From Calothrix sp. NIES-3974 (GTDB lineage Bacteria; Cyanobacteriota; Cyanobacteriia; Cyanobacteriales; Nostocaceae), in contig NZ_AP018254.1 of the NCBI RefSeq assembly GCF_002368395.1, forward strand, positions 5,580,001-5,644,000: a stretch of DNA of 64,000 nucleotides. The letters run 5' to 3'. Shown one piece after another: positions 29,913 to 40,095 of this stretch; position 1 is the first letter of the stretch, and each line of letters starts with the position of its first letter. The notes beneath the pieces were generated by a model, which ran no database searches, was not told the DNA's origin, and worked only from the letters and a program-made list of their open reading frames with translations. Made by a program: the position numbers and the translations under genes.

Positions 29913-31040
29913 TTTGTCCAAAAACCTAGCTAATTGTTGATTAATCACTGCCACATCAAATCGCTGACTAGCGGTATAACGAGCATGTTCAGCAATCATG
30001 GCGGTTTTCTCTGGTTGGTGAATGCAGAGATTAATCACTTCAGCTAATTCTTCCACATTTCCAGGTGTAGTCAAAAAGCCGTTGACCCCGGATTCGACTA
30101 ATTCCATCGCACCACCGGCTTTCGCCGCAACCACAGGTTTACCACATAACATTGCTTCCACAATCACTCTACCAAAAGGTTCTGCGGCTGTGGAAGTATG
30201 GGCTATTAAATCACAAGCCGACATTAATTGGGGAATATTGTGGCGAAAACCGAGAAATTTTACCCTTGTTTCTAAACCTAATTCTTGCACTTGGGTATGT
30301 AATTGTTGCACATATTTCTGTTCTCCAAATAGGGCATCTCCCACTAAAATTAAACAAGCTTGTTCTGGTACTTTTGCTAAAGCCGCAATTAAAATATGTT
30401 GCCCTTTCCACGGAGAAAGACGGCTAAAATGACCGATAATGAATTTATCTGTTAAGCCTAATTCTTGGCGAATTACTAAACTTTCCTGTTGAGGTATTTG
30501 ATATTTATTTAACTCAAACCCATTATAAACAATCTCCACAATATCCTCTCTTCCTCCAGCTGCGACAAAAGCCTGCTTACTAGCCGAGGAATTTGCAATC
30601 ACCAACTGGGCACGATTTGCTAAAGTTACGGCAATGCGGCGGTTCGTTGTACTAAAATGTTCTGGGGAGAGAATATCATGTAAATGGTAGACCAGGGGAC
30701 GACGAGCCAAAAAGCTGGCGACAGCGCCAACAACCAATGCCTTTTGAGTATTAGCATAGATAATATCAAAATTCCTGGCTATGGGGACAACATTTCTAAT
30801 CAAGGGTAGTAATTGCCCTAAACTCGCTAGACCCTGGGTTAAACCACTTTCCTTGCGTACCTGAATCGCTTGCTGGGTCAGGACTTGTACAGGAATTTGC
30901 TCTTGTTCTAACAATCGACGAAAATCCCCATCAGCAAACAACCCCACCAAACAGCGATCGCGTATTGGTTTGGCGATATCAATTAAACATAATTCTGCCC
31001 CACCGGGCTTTCCACTTTGGTCTAAAAATAATATTTTCAT
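29907..31040 (-). CDS. Family 4 glycosyltransferase
   Basis: A 377-aa GT-B fold enzyme. Its Rossmann-like N-terminal domain starts MKILFLDQSGKPGGAELCL. The C-terminal nucleotide-sugar domain has FSRLSPWKGQHILIAAL, LVGDALFGE and EPFGRVIVEAMLCGKPVVAA with the GT4 E-x7-E signature. Likely transfers a sugar to a cell-envelope or exopolysaccharide precursor; donor and acceptor unknown. ATG start. Not in an operon with the neighbouring genes. Confidence 0.88.
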   Translation of the reverse strand: MKILFLDQSGKPGGAELCLIDIAKPIRDRCLVGLFADGDFRRLLEQEQIPVQVLTQQAIQVRKESGLTQGLASLGQLLPLIRNVVPIARNFDIIYANTQKALVVGAVASFLARRPLVYHLHDILSPEHFSTTNRRIAVTLANRAQLVIANSSASKQAFVAAGGREDIVEIVYNGFELNKYQIPQQESLVIRQELGLTDKFIIGHFSRLSPWKGQHILIAALAKVPEQACLILVGDALFGEQKYVQQLHTQVQELGLETRVKFLGFRHNIPQLMSACDLIAHTSTAAEPFGRVIVEAMLCGKPVVAAKAGGAMELVESGVNGFLTTPGNVEELAEVINLCIHQPEKTAMIAEHARYTASQRFDVAVINQQLARFLDKI

Positions 31041-31113
31041 TAGTTAGTATGGGAAAATACAGAATACAGGAGGGTAAGTAGAAAGGACGTAAAAAAAATA
31101 CAGGATATAGGTT

Positions 31114-31265
31114 AGAGGATGTTTTAAAAGTCCCTTCTAATACTTTACTTATCGTTTTTTGGGAATGGGGAGTAGCCGACAACGATAAATATACTGTTTG
31201 AGCCTATGTCACGTCTTCAATAAGTGGTTGATAAAGTATTTATTGACACTTGAGCAACATCCTCT
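31114..31265. repeat. MITE-like element, family D, copy 2
   Basis: Perfect inverted ends AGAGGATGTT / AACATCCTCT, 152 bp, inverted relative to copy 1. It contains TGGTTGATAAAGTATTTATTG, the complement of the copy 1 core. It lies between two divergent genes. Confidence 0.65.
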
Positions 31266-31494
31266 GAGAAACTCGACTTTATCCATTTTTAAAAAACCTA
31301 AAACCCAACGCTGAAACCATTGCAAGATAGTTGTTTTAGTTTTTGGACTTGAGTGCAAATCTGTGACATGGAAAAAGTCTTTGCCAAAAAACCAGGATTT
31401 TTGCCGCATCAGGAAAGCCAAGTTCTTAATTTTGGATAAGGTCGAGCTTAGAAAATCCAAAATCCAACATCCAAAATCTAAAATCCAAAATCCC

Positions 31495-32721
31495 ATGATT
31501 TCCACATTACCTAATACAACTTCAATTCCTAATCACGCGAATATTCGTTTAGATATTCGCACATTACAACCACAATTGGTGGAATGGCGACGTAATTTTC
31601 ATCAAAAACCGGAATTAGGCTTTCAAGAACAACTAACGGCAGAATTTATCTGTCAAAAATTAAAGGCATGGGGAATCGAACATGAATCAGGTATCGCCAA
31701 AACCGGTATTGTTGCCATTATTCGTGGAGAAAAGCCAGGTTTCGGTAAGGTTTTAGCAATTCGAGCAGATATGGATGCTCTACCAATTCAAGAACAAAAT
31801 CAGGTTCCCTACCGTTCCCAACATGATGGGATAATGCACGCTTGCGGTCATGATGGCCATACCGCGATCGCTCTGGGTACTGCCTATTATTTACACCAAC
31901 ACCGCGATCGCTTCAATGGTATCGTCAAAATTATTTTTCAACCAGCCGAGGAAGGTCCCGGTGGTGCAAAACCCATGATTACCGCAGGTGTTCTCAAAAA
32001 CCCCGATGTCGATGCCATTATTGGGTTGCATTTGTGGAATAATTTACCCTTGGGAACCGTAGGAGTACGGTCAGGCGCTTTAATGGCGGCGGTGGAATGT
32101 TTTGACTGTACCATCCTGGGTCAGGGTGGACACGGGGCCATGCCTCACCAAACCGTTGATTCCATCGTCGTGGCGGCTCAAGTTGTGAATGCCCTCCAAA
32201 CCATCGTTTCCCGCAATGTTAACCCCCTCGATGCTGCGGTCGTCACCATTGGCGAACTCCACGCCGGTACAAAACGTAATGTTATCGCTGATACTGCGAG
32301 GATGTCCGGGACAATTCGCTATTTTAATCCCGATTTAGCAGACTTTTTTCAAAATAAAATTGAAACAGTGATTGCAGGTGTCTGTGCTAGCAATGGTGCA
32401 AAATACGATTTTCAGCATTATCGTCTCTATCCCCCGGTGATTAACCATCCCGATATAACCCACCTAGTTCAATCCGTTGCGACTCAAGTAGTGGAAACAC
32501 CCCTAGGTGTAGTTCCTGAATGTCAAACAATGGGAGGGGAGGATATGTCATTCTTTTTACAGGAAGTCCCCGGCTGTTACTTTTTCCTCGGTTCTGCCAA
32601 TCCGCAGCTAAATTTAGCCTACCCCCACCATCATCCCCGTTTTGACTTCGATGAAACAGCCTTAGCAATGGGTGTAGAAATATTTGTTGGATGTGTGGAA
32701 AAGTTTTTAAATAATTCGTAA
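31495..32721 (+). CDS. M20 family metallo-amidohydrolase
   Basis: A 408-aa zinc amidohydrolase of the N-acyl-amino-acid amidohydrolase/hippurate hydrolase group: WRRNFHQKPELGFQE, AIRADMDALPIQE, MHACGHDGHTA (zinc His/Asp) and QPAEEGPGGAKPM (catalytic Glu). A dimerisation domain is at ~190-310, and GGEDMSFF plus the C-terminal HHHPRFDFDE follow. The start at 31495 is preferred because upstream in-frame sequence is an AAAATCCAAAATCC repeat. It probably hydrolyses N-acyl amino acids; plant homologues include auxin-conjugate hydrolases (ILR1 type). Substrate not determined. Confidence 0.9.
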   Translation: MISTLPNTTSIPNHANIRLDIRTLQPQLVEWRRNFHQKPELGFQEQLTAEFICQKLKAWGIEHESGIAKTGIVAIIRGEKPGFGKVLAIRADMDALPIQEQNQVPYRSQHDGIMHACGHDGHTAIALGTAYYLHQHRDRFNGIVKIIFQPAEEGPGGAKPMITAGVLKNPDVDAIIGLHLWNNLPLGTVGVRSGALMAAVECFDCTILGQGGHGAMPHQTVDSIVVAAQVVNALQTIVSRNVNPLDAAVVTIGELHAGTKRNVIADTARMSGTIRYFNPDLADFFQNKIETVIAGVCASNGAKYDFQHYRLYPPVINHPDITHLVQSVATQVVETPLGVVPECQTMGGEDMSFFLQEVPGCYFFLGSANPQLNLAYPHHHPRFDFDETALAMGVEIFVGCVEKFLNNS

Positions 32722-32776
32722 TTTGTAATACCCGCTACGCGGGAAGCAAGCTACGTACGTAATTTGCAATTTGTAG
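32713..32776. repeat. Heptamer/palindromic mosaic, family E, copy 3
   Basis: AATTCGTAATTTGTAATA followed by CCCGCTACGCGGG, GCAAGCTACGTACGT and AATTTGCAATTTGT. Short version of the mosaic, directly after the M20 gene. Confidence 0.6.
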
Positions 32777-33219
32777 GAAATAGAAGTTTTTAAAAACCTC
32801 CTAGTGTGTTGAGAAGAAAATCATTAAACTTGGAACCAGTCAGTTATTGATTGTTTTCTCAACTAATGAGTGAAATTACTTTAAACCTTATACCCATTTA
32901 ATGTAAAGTTGCACATAATTTGAACCCACTCCTTCACCTACGGAGAGGGAGAAATCCAGTCTCCTCCCCTTAGCTTACTTCCCGTAGGGTAATCGGGGAG
33001 GGTTACGGTGGGGTTCTTTCTATGCGTCTTCATATTAAATTGGTATTGTCTTTCAAAATCATTAATTCACAGAGATTATAGCGTTTAATATCGTTTACGC
33101 TAATGATTGCTACATATCAGCAGCTATAACCGTTGAATCGTGTATGGAAAAATTGCTCAATAAATTAATAATTCGTAATTACGAATTACGAATTACAAAT
33201 TACGAATTAAAAAGATACT
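32777..33219. other. Repeat-filled intergenic region
   Basis: No gene. 32808-32885 is an inverted relative of 14935-15012. A TATCGTTTACGCTAATGATTGC segment near 33090 resembles 7485-7520. AATTACG-type heptamers run at 33170-33207 just before the kinase stop codon. Confidence 0.5.
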
Positions 33220-35175
33220 CTAATTAGCAAATAAATTATTAATTAATTCCTCCGCAGGATTAACTTCGGTTTCTGGATTGGGGGATGGAGTTGGTGAGGA
33301 ATGGGATTTTTCCCTTTCCTTTGTTGCTGGAGGGGAAACCTCCGATTGCGGAATCGGGTTTTCCGGAGTTTTTTGTTGAGAAAGTCGTTCATTGGCTTTT
33401 TGCAACAAAGGATTAATCTTGTCACGCCAATACTGAATATTGGGAGAACCCTGGGGATTTTTTTGAAGTTCCTTGACCTTATCCCAATTTCCTTGAGCGA
33501 TCGCTTCGTCAATATCTCGAAACACCTTTTCAGCCTTTTCCCATTCCTTTTGCCATTGGGAAATGGTTTTTCGGGTATCCTCTATCCCTTGGGGAACCGA
33601 CCGCAGTAAATCAATTGCTCCTTGAAAATCACCCGACTCGTACTTTTTGCGTGCTTGTTCCAATACCTCCACCGGGTTTATCCCTGTTGGTTGGTTATTT
33701 GGGGTCTGCTGTGGTGCTGGTTGGGGAGGAATTCTCACACTTGCAATCGGTTTGGGAGCAGGACGGTCAGCAATCAAATTATCATCATTAACAACCTGAA
33801 TGGCTACACCGCGATCGCGTAAACAAGTTCCCCATTCCTGATTGTTCGCAATTACACTCGAATGGGTCCAAGCTGTCTGACCAGAATCTAAACGTAACTG
33901 CACCCAACCCTTCTTGGTACGAGTTCCCGTCACTTCCAACTTAGTTCCGCGATTGACGGTTTTGAGAATTGTTTGGGAATTAATCGCACTCGGTTCCGAA
34001 CGAATATTTGCCGTCCCACCAATTTCTGCCATACAAGCTTGGGAAGACAATGGATCATTTTTTGTCCAATTCGCCGTCAAAGCTTGAAAATTCTGCACCA
34101 ACATCGGTGTAACTGCGGCAGTTCCCCCAATCAAGAGTAACAAAACAAACAGTTGGAGAAAATCAAACTTAGTCTGCTCCCGTTTTATGGGTGTCGGTGT
34201 CGCCACAACCGCAGATGCAACAGGTTGGCGATGTTTAGGAGCAACAGCCAAAGTTTGTTGACGAGAATAGGGGGAATTAACCCGAACCATTGCTCCAGTA
34301 GGTGTTGTCACAGAACCCGAACTCGCCAAAAATGCTTGGGGTGCGATCGCATTTAAAGCTCGCAAAGCCTCCCCAGCATTTTGATAACGGTCTTTAAAAT
34401 GGTAACGCACCATCTTCCGTAACACTTCCGCCAACTGGGGACTAATGGGAACCAAATGTTGCCAGATAAATTCCCCCGTATTCGGGTCTTCCTGTAAATC
34501 CATTGGTGAAACCCCAGTCAAAGCCTGAATCGCAATCATTCCCAATGCATAAATATCACTATTCGGTCGAGGTTTACCCTGTCCCTGTTCCGTCGGCATA
34601 TATCCAGGTGTACCAATCGCTACCGTTGCCGTTGATTGTCCCCCCATATTTACCCGCGCTGGATAACCCCCAGGAACCCGCAATTGTTTTACCGCTCCAA
34701 AATCCACCAACACTAATTTATTATCCGTGGTGCGGCGAATAATATTATCTGGTTTAATATCCCGGTGAATTACCCCCTGAGCATGAACAAAATCTAGAAT
34801 ACTTAAAATTTCATGTAATAAATAAAAAACCTGCGCCTCGCTCCAGCATTGGCCAACCACTAATTCTTCACTTAGAGTATGCCCTTGAATAAACTCTTGA
34901 ACTAAATAAAATTCCTGATTTTCATCAAAATAAGCTAACAACCGGGGAATTTGGTCATGATTACCCAACTTTTCCAGGGACTCAGCCTCACTTTGAAACA
35001 ACCGCTTGGCAGTTTCAAATAACTTCGCATCACTACTTGCTGGCTTCAAATGCTTCACCACACAAATAGGATTACCAGGTCGCTTAGTATCCTCCGCAAT
35101 ATAGGTTTGACCGAAACCCCCAGTCGCCAAAACCTGAACAACTCGATAACGTCGGTCTAGTAGTGTGCCAATCAT
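33220..35175 (-). CDS. Ser/Thr protein kinase with SH3-like domain
   Basis: A 651-aa Hanks-type kinase. The Gly-rich loop is LATGGFGQTY, the ATP Lys is in CVVKHLKP, the catalytic loop is GVIHRDIKPDNII, DFG is in LVDFGAVKQL, and APE is replaced by PTEQ. After residue ~275 there is a linker, one membrane helix (~341-361, LFVLLLLIGGTAAVTP), and an SH3b domain (~380-450, TANIRSEPS...WTHSSVI). A coiled/charged C-terminus is rich in Pro and Gln. Predicted membrane-anchored with cytosolic kinase and extracytoplasmic SH3b domain. A paralogue lies at 37032-38723. Confidence 0.9.
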   Translation of the reverse strand: MIGTLLDRRYRVVQVLATGGFGQTYIAEDTKRPGNPICVVKHLKPASSDAKLFETAKRLFQSEAESLEKLGNHDQIPRLLAYFDENQEFYLVQEFIQGHTLSEELVVGQCWSEAQVFYLLHEILSILDFVHAQGVIHRDIKPDNIIRRTTDNKLVLVDFGAVKQLRVPGGYPARVNMGGQSTATVAIGTPGYMPTEQGQGKPRPNSDIYALGMIAIQALTGVSPMDLQEDPNTGEFIWQHLVPISPQLAEVLRKMVRYHFKDRYQNAGEALRALNAIAPQAFLASSGSVTTPTGAMVRVNSPYSRQQTLAVAPKHRQPVASAVVATPTPIKREQTKFDFLQLFVLLLLIGGTAAVTPMLVQNFQALTANWTKNDPLSSQACMAEIGGTANIRSEPSAINSQTILKTVNRGTKLEVTGTRTKKGWVQLRLDSGQTAWTHSSVIANNQEWGTCLRDRGVAIQVVNDDNLIADRPAPKPIASVRIPPQPAPQQTPNNQPTGINPVEVLEQARKKYESGDFQGAIDLLRSVPQGIEDTRKTISQWQKEWEKAEKVFRDIDEAIAQGNWDKVKELQKNPQGSPNIQYWRDKINPLLQKANERLSQQKTPENPIPQSEVSPPATKEREKSHSSPTPSPNPETEVNPAEELINNLFAN

Positions 35176-35338
35176 ACTTCCTCCCTCCCCTGTCCAAATA
35201 CCGATTTAATCGTGGATTTAATTGTGACGGTAATGAATATCTCCAAATCTTTCACGGTAAAATCCGCTATGTTGAGAAAAGATTTAACCAAAATCCAGTT
35301 TTTTATCAATACACATTTCCATAGTCGCATTTATAACC

Positions 35339-35833
35339 ATGCCACCAAAAATCACTGACCCTGTTATGTGGAAGCAAGCCGAACTGCTGATGCAACCCGC
35401 CTTTATTCGGGTGATTGATAATATCCGCAAAACATTGGATACATCAGCATGGAAAGGAAGTTATCAAGAAGTAATGGTTTGGGCTGAAGATACAACGGAG
35501 GATGTCAAATTACAGGTCAAACAGTTGCAAACTGAATTAGAAACTGCTATTCCCCAACGAGCTGTCGAAATTCGTCAAACCCTAGCCAAACTACCGACAC
35601 CCCATCCAGGATATCATCTGTGCTTGCAGCGTCAAGAGCAGCAAATACAAGTTGATCTATGGGAATTGTGCTATCAAGTCTGTTTTCTCGATTACGCACC
35701 TAATCAAGAACACGTACATATAGATACTAGTCTAATCGATATTACGGGTGATGTGGATTGGAATGCCCTTGATTTTAAAGCCAAAAGGTTAATTACCAAC
35801 TTGTTCGCAAATCTACCCGCAATTGGGGAATAG
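35339..35833 (+). CDS. Conserved hypothetical protein (164 aa)
   Basis: A soluble protein of unknown function: MPPKITDPVMWKQAELLMQP, a helical middle with DVKLQVKQLQTELE, and LCLQRQEQQIQVDLWELCYQVCFL. It looks like a protein conserved in cyanobacteria but has no motif I can assign. It is divergent from the kinase gene, with a 163-bp gap that presumably contains both promoters. Confidence 0.6.
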   Translation: MPPKITDPVMWKQAELLMQPAFIRVIDNIRKTLDTSAWKGSYQEVMVWAEDTTEDVKLQVKQLQTELETAIPQRAVEIRQTLAKLPTPHPGYHLCLQRQEQQIQVDLWELCYQVCFLDYAPNQEHVHIDTSLIDITGDVDWNALDFKAKRLITNLFANLPAIGE

Positions 35834-35985
35834 GAACCACGGGTGCTTTCTGGAGCAGGGGAAATAGGAGCAGGACCTACGCAACGCAGACGCGCTATGT
35901 GCGTCTACACAAAAATCCTGCGATCGCTTCCCGAAACGCAGTTTCCGTCGTCATGACAAATCTTCATTGGCGTAAGTCCTGTAAC

Positions 35986-36114
35986 CTGTATTTCTCACGA
36001 GCAAGTGATAAGGGTTGGTCATGGGTGGTTTTTCCTACTACTCCCGTACAGACGCGATATATCTCCCCACTCCCCATTCCCTGAAGGTTTTAGGGGTTTG
36101 TGAGAAATCCGGGT
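35986..36114. repeat. Dispersed short repeat, family C, copy 4
   Basis: CCTGTATTTCTCACGAGCAA at the left and TTTGTGAGAAATCCGGGT at the right, with CCACTCCCCATTCCCTGAAG in the interior. Confidence 0.55.
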
Positions 36115-36430
36115 GAGTATTATTAAATTTTCCCTCCCTTCCTTTTCTTCCTAATGACCCTATTCTGTCCCCAAAAAATTAGCAAAAAGTTCCGGATTCA
36201 TATTTAGTATTTGCGGTTACAAATTGCTGAAAATCGATAATTAAAATAAGTTTATTTTTATTTCTAAAAAACTAAATATATGCCAAACTGGCAACACTCA
36301 TAAATTGAATTTGTTATTCATGAGTATACCGGGGTTGTCATCGATTTTTATCTCCCAAAACCTCTGACAAAATCAAATTATGATTATATAATCGTCTTTG
36401 TGAATCTATTTAGGGAAAAATATAGAACTC

Positions 36431-36606
36431 CCATAGCAATCTGATTTAAGTAGTGAAAAATATTGGTTTTGACTGTGCCCTACGGTAAGTCTTCTCCTAG
36501 AGAAGTTGCGCTACGCGTGTCTACGTCTATGGCTGTTGACTGTCAACCGTTAACAGTCACCAACCCAACATGTAAGATTTTATAAATCCTCAACGAATTG
36601 CTATGG
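36431..36606. repeat. MITE-like element, family B, copy 3
   Basis: 176 bp with perfect 10-bp inverted ends CCATAGCAAT / ATTGCTATGG. The interior contains GTTGACTGTCAACCGTTAAC and CATGTAAGATTTTATAAATC, shared with copies 1 and 2. It is the best-preserved ends of this family. Confidence 0.7.
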
Positions 36607-37031
36607 CAAGACGCAAGTAGGATTCCCATCGGATTGATAGTGTTAGTGCAGTTTATTAGCATTTGTGATTATCGAACTCTCAACACAAAAAATAACCGAT
36701 GAACTGATATGCAATAAACATGTATCAAAAACCCAAATCGGCTATACTTTACACGGTCAATAGGTGAGCTTTTTGTTGAGATGGTTAATGCTTTGTCTAC
36801 TGTCACAACTGTCAACTGTTAAAAAGCCCAAAGGGAAATATATCAGTGTGCAAAGTACATATATTATTGGTTATTGATTAAGAGTGATGATAAATTATCT
36901 TATTACCTAAATTTCTCACCCATCCCGATAACTTGCTCCTGAATAGGGAGTCCCACTCTTGAGCAATCCAGAATTAGTATCAGTGGATCACAATTAGGTC
37001 AATTCAGAATTTTAACCACCAGTTTAAGCGC

Positions 37032-38723
37032 ATGATTGGTCAGTTACTAGCAGGACATTATCAAGTTCTTCAGGTCTTAGGTGAAGGTGGATTTGGACAA
37101 ACCTATGTTGTCGAGGATATCCACCTTCCAGGTCATCCCCAGTGTGTACTCAAGCACCTCCAACCTCCTAGTACAGACCAGGAAAGCTTACAGATAACGC
37201 GAAAGTTGTTTCAAAAAGAAGCAGAAACCCTACAACTGTTAGGTAAACACGAGCAAATACCTCGCTTACTTGCCTATTTTGAAGAAAATCAAGAATTTTA
37301 TTTGATTCAAGAATATATTTGTGGACACACCCTACGGGAGGAATTAATTCCTGGACAGTCATGGATTGAAAGCCAAGTCATTGAGATGTTAATTGAAATT
37401 CTCAAGATATTGGAATTTGTACATGGTCAGGGGGTGATTCATCGTGATATCAAACCAGATAATATTATTCGCCGTCAATCCGATGGAAAATTAGTATTAA
37501 TTGATTTCGGTGCGATTAAACAATTGCGTAATCAAACTGCAATGGCGGTAGGTGCGCAACGGATGACTTTTGCCGTGGGGACACCCGGTTATATGCCATC
37601 CGAACAAACTCGGCGTTTACCCCGTCCCAGTAGCGATATTTATGCGTTAGGGATGATGGCAATTCAAGCATTAACGGGGGTAAATCCGCGAGAATTGAAT
37701 GATGACCCGGATACGGGGGAAATTCTGTGGCAACATTTAACTCCTGTGAGTCCTGGTTTAACCCAAGTTCTGGAGAAAATGACGCGGTATCATTTCAAAG
37801 ACCGCTATCAAAGTGCAACGGAAGTTTTAGCTGCTTTAGAAGAATTATCGGCTTTAGTGGAAGCTCCAACGGTGGTACCTGCTCAAGCAGGACAAACGAT
37901 ACATGAGTTAACTCTGTGTTGGCAGGATGGGGGGGAAACAAAAACCTATACAATTTTAGAAAACCAAAATAGTAAAAATCCCGGACGGATTCGGATTGGA
38001 CGGGACCCCCAGGTGTGCGATATCGTCATTCCCGATTTATCCGTATCAGCCTTACATGCGGAAATCTTTTTCCATCCCCAGCAAAATCAGTTTTATTTAC
38101 GTAATTTACGGCAAAAAAACCCCCCCATCCTCGACGGTAAATTATTATTAGCTGGGGAAATGCCACTGACGGCTGGGAGTAGTTTACGCTTAGGGAAACA
38201 AAGTTTTAAAGTCCAAGCGATCGCGATTAAAAAATATCCTGTTGGTTGCTCCCTACCGGCGGAAAATACCCACCAACCCGCACCATCATCGGTCTACGAA
38301 CCCGTGGTCAAAACCGCACCTCCACAAAAAATCGTCTATTCTCGTACCCGCTCCGGTTCTCAAAATGTCTCCATTAAATCCCGGTTTCACCGTAAAAATC
38401 CCTGGCTATTGGGAACTGGTAGTGCGATCGCCCTCAGTTTAGTTGGTGGTCTGATGTTTCTTCAACCTGGTAAATCTGGTAATTCTTTCTCGGAAACCAA
38501 CTTTATTGCTCTCCAACCCCAATGTCGGGAAATCAATCCCACCGGTGGTAATTTTCTGGCGAAACTCCGTCCCGAACCCCAAACAGAAGTTGGTTCCATG
38601 AGACAACTTAGCCACGGTGAAAAGGTTTTACTTGTCAAAGTTCAAGGGGATTTTGCCCAAGTCAGACTCGCAGATGGAACCCAGGGTTGGCTATTTGTCG
38701 ATCAGGTTCGTCGCTGTCGGTAG
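37032..38723 (+). CDS. Ser/Thr protein kinase with FHA and SH3-like domains
   Basis: A 563-aa Hanks-type kinase (LGEGGFGQTY, CVLKHLQP, GVIHRDIKPDNII, LIDFGAIKQL). It has a forkhead-associated domain at ~310-395 (RIRIGRDPQVCDIVIPDLSV, SALHAEIFF), a membrane helix at ~457-477 and a C-terminal SH3b domain (LAKLRPEPQ...GWLFVDQVRRC). FHA domains bind phosphothreonine, so the kinase may bind phosphorylated partners or itself. It shares kinase and SH3b regions with the kinase at 33220-35175, indicating duplication with gain or loss of the FHA domain. Confidence 0.92.
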   Translation: MIGQLLAGHYQVLQVLGEGGFGQTYVVEDIHLPGHPQCVLKHLQPPSTDQESLQITRKLFQKEAETLQLLGKHEQIPRLLAYFEENQEFYLIQEYICGHTLREELIPGQSWIESQVIEMLIEILKILEFVHGQGVIHRDIKPDNIIRRQSDGKLVLIDFGAIKQLRNQTAMAVGAQRMTFAVGTPGYMPSEQTRRLPRPSSDIYALGMMAIQALTGVNPRELNDDPDTGEILWQHLTPVSPGLTQVLEKMTRYHFKDRYQSATEVLAALEELSALVEAPTVVPAQAGQTIHELTLCWQDGGETKTYTILENQNSKNPGRIRIGRDPQVCDIVIPDLSVSALHAEIFFHPQQNQFYLRNLRQKNPPILDGKLLLAGEMPLTAGSSLRLGKQSFKVQAIAIKKYPVGCSLPAENTHQPAPSSVYEPVVKTAPPQKIVYSRTRSGSQNVSIKSRFHRKNPWLLGTGSAIALSLVGGLMFLQPGKSGNSFSETNFIALQPQCREINPTGGNFLAKLRPEPQTEVGSMRQLSHGEKVLLVKVQGDFAQVRLADGTQGWLFVDQVRRCR

Positions 38724-38754
38724 TAGACCTGAATTGATCATTTTCCCCCCACAC

Positions 38755-38787
38755 AAAAAAGGAAGACTTATTATTTTCAAGTCTTCC
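38755..38787 (-). terminator. Rho-independent terminator of petE
   Basis: Perfect 9-bp stem GGAAGACTT / AAGTCTTCC with a 9-nt loop. A run of A on the plus strand (38755-38760) gives the T-run for the minus-strand plastocyanin transcript. Confidence 0.85.
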
Positions 38788-38820
38788 TGAATGCAAATTA
38801 TTGAGCAAATATACTCAATT

Positions 38821-39240
38821 CTAGCCTTCCACAATCACTTTACCAACCATTCCGGCACCACGGTGGGGTTCGCAATAGAAAGTATACTCACCTGCGGGTG
38901 CGTCTGCGGGGAAAGTTGTTTCTAAAGCCTGTCCGGGATTCATCATTAATTGTTTGTGGGAAAGTGCTTTGGCTAAATCGGCACTTTTCGCTGGGTTTTT
39001 CACACTATCAAAAACGATGTTGTGGGGAGGTAACTTGTTATTCTCCCATTTAATGGTGTCACCAGGCTTAATCGATATTTTCGCAGGCTCAAATGCCAAC
39101 ATGCCTTTGTCACTTCCTAACTTGACTGTGTAGGTCTCAGCTGCTGCGGTGGGAGCAAATATCGCCAAAGTACCAGCCACCAACACCAAAGTCACCACCA
39201 ATAAACCAATACGTCGGATTTGTTCTGCGATCGCTTTCAT
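38821..39240 (-). CDS. petE: Plastocyanin precursor
   Basis: A 139-aa type I copper protein that carries electrons from cytochrome b6f to photosystem I in the thylakoid lumen. An N-terminal signal peptide ([21 protein letters not shown]...AAA) ends near residue 34. Copper ligands are His in PPHNIVFD, then Cys, His and Met in [14 protein letters not shown]. Length is normal for a cyanobacterial precursor. Usually copper-induced; no operator was identified here. A terminator follows. Confidence 0.97.
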   Translation of the reverse strand: MKAIAEQIRRIGLLVVTLVLVAGTLAIFAPTAAAETYTVKLGSDKGMLAFEPAKISIKPGDTIKWENNKLPPHNIVFDSVKNPAKSADLAKALSHKQLMMNPGQALETTFPADAPAGEYTFYCEPHRGAGMVGKVIVEG

Positions 39241-39603
39241 TAAATTCTCTCCTGAACTAATTTAAACCATCTTTTTTTAGTCCCATATTAAATAAATTTA
39301 CACCGAAATACGACAACTTGTCATACTTAAAAGTTTTTTTAATTTCAGATAGCCCAAATCATCAGTCAGACTCACTTCAACTCAGATTGTTCACAAATCC
39401 CTCCCACTGCAAGGGAGTACGGACGCGACATGTCGCGTTTCTCCTAATCTTTGTCAACGAAGCCGCGAGGCAAATTTAACCGACTACACGAAAATCATCG
39501 TCCATCGCGTTACCATTGCACTCGCGTTTTCAGCCACAGGCATAGTCAAACAAAAACAAAACACTCAGGGATTAACATCAGTTAATCGAGTTAATCGAGC
39601 ATT
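39241..39603. other. Non-coding region between petE and psbV
   Basis: Contains the petE promoter region and a GACGCGACATGTCGCGTT palindrome (near 39422-39440) of the type also found inside family D elements. No gene. Confidence 0.45.
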
Positions 39604-40095
39604 TTAGTAGTAAATTTTACCACCGCCCCATTTTTCACCAACTACCTTGGGTTGCATGAGGATATGTCCAGCGATCGCGACTAAATCCTCTTCTTTGAGG
39701 TTGCGCATTTCGGTGAAGATATCTGCACTTTTGAGACTGGGGTGAAGTTCGGAAATTTCCTCTTCTCCGTCGTAGGTGGTGGGATTTTTCATATAATCCA
39801 CCAAGTTTTCAATATTATTGCGAGGTGGTGTTGCCAACGCCAAGGTTTCTGGGTCGAGACCCACGTTTTGGTTAGTTTTGGTGACACCACCTGCATGACA
39901 TTGCGCACACGCATACTGGAACAGTTGCTTACCTTCCTTCACTTGTTTGAGGGAGAGGGTGAGTGTATCACCTTTCTCATTTAAAGGTACGGTACGAATT
40001 TTCGCATCAAGTTCCACCGCATTTGCACTGGCGATCGCAAACTGAAATGTTAATACTACCGTCGCCACAAATACGCCAATGATTCTTCTCAACAT
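39604..40095 (-). CDS. psbV: Cytochrome c550 precursor, photosystem II
   Basis: A 163-aa lumenal extrinsic subunit that stabilises the PSII oxygen-evolving complex. A signal peptide is at residues 1-26 (VATVVLTFQFAIASANA). The mature start is VELDAKIRTVPLNEKGDTL. The heme motif CAQCHAGG is at ~63-67, and the distal heme ligand His is probably in ILMQPK or LHPSLKSADIF context; the C-terminus is GGGKIYY. Length equals the usual PsbV precursor. ATG start. Confidence 0.97.
   Translation of the reverse strand: MLRRIIGVFVATVVLTFQFAIASANAVELDAKIRTVPLNEKGDTLTLSLKQVKEGKQLFQYACAQCHAGGVTKTNQNVGLDPETLALATPPRNNIENLVDYMKNPTTYDGEEEISELHPSLKSADIFTEMRNLKEEDLVAIAGHILMQPKVVGEKWGGGKIYY

Larger units (their letters stand above)
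35834..37031. other. 1.2-kb repeat-rich intergenic region
   Basis: No supportable gene. It contains a family C copy (35986-36114) and a family B copy (36431-36606); the rest is AT-rich. The sequence before the kinase start has no clear promoter motif. Confidence 0.5.
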
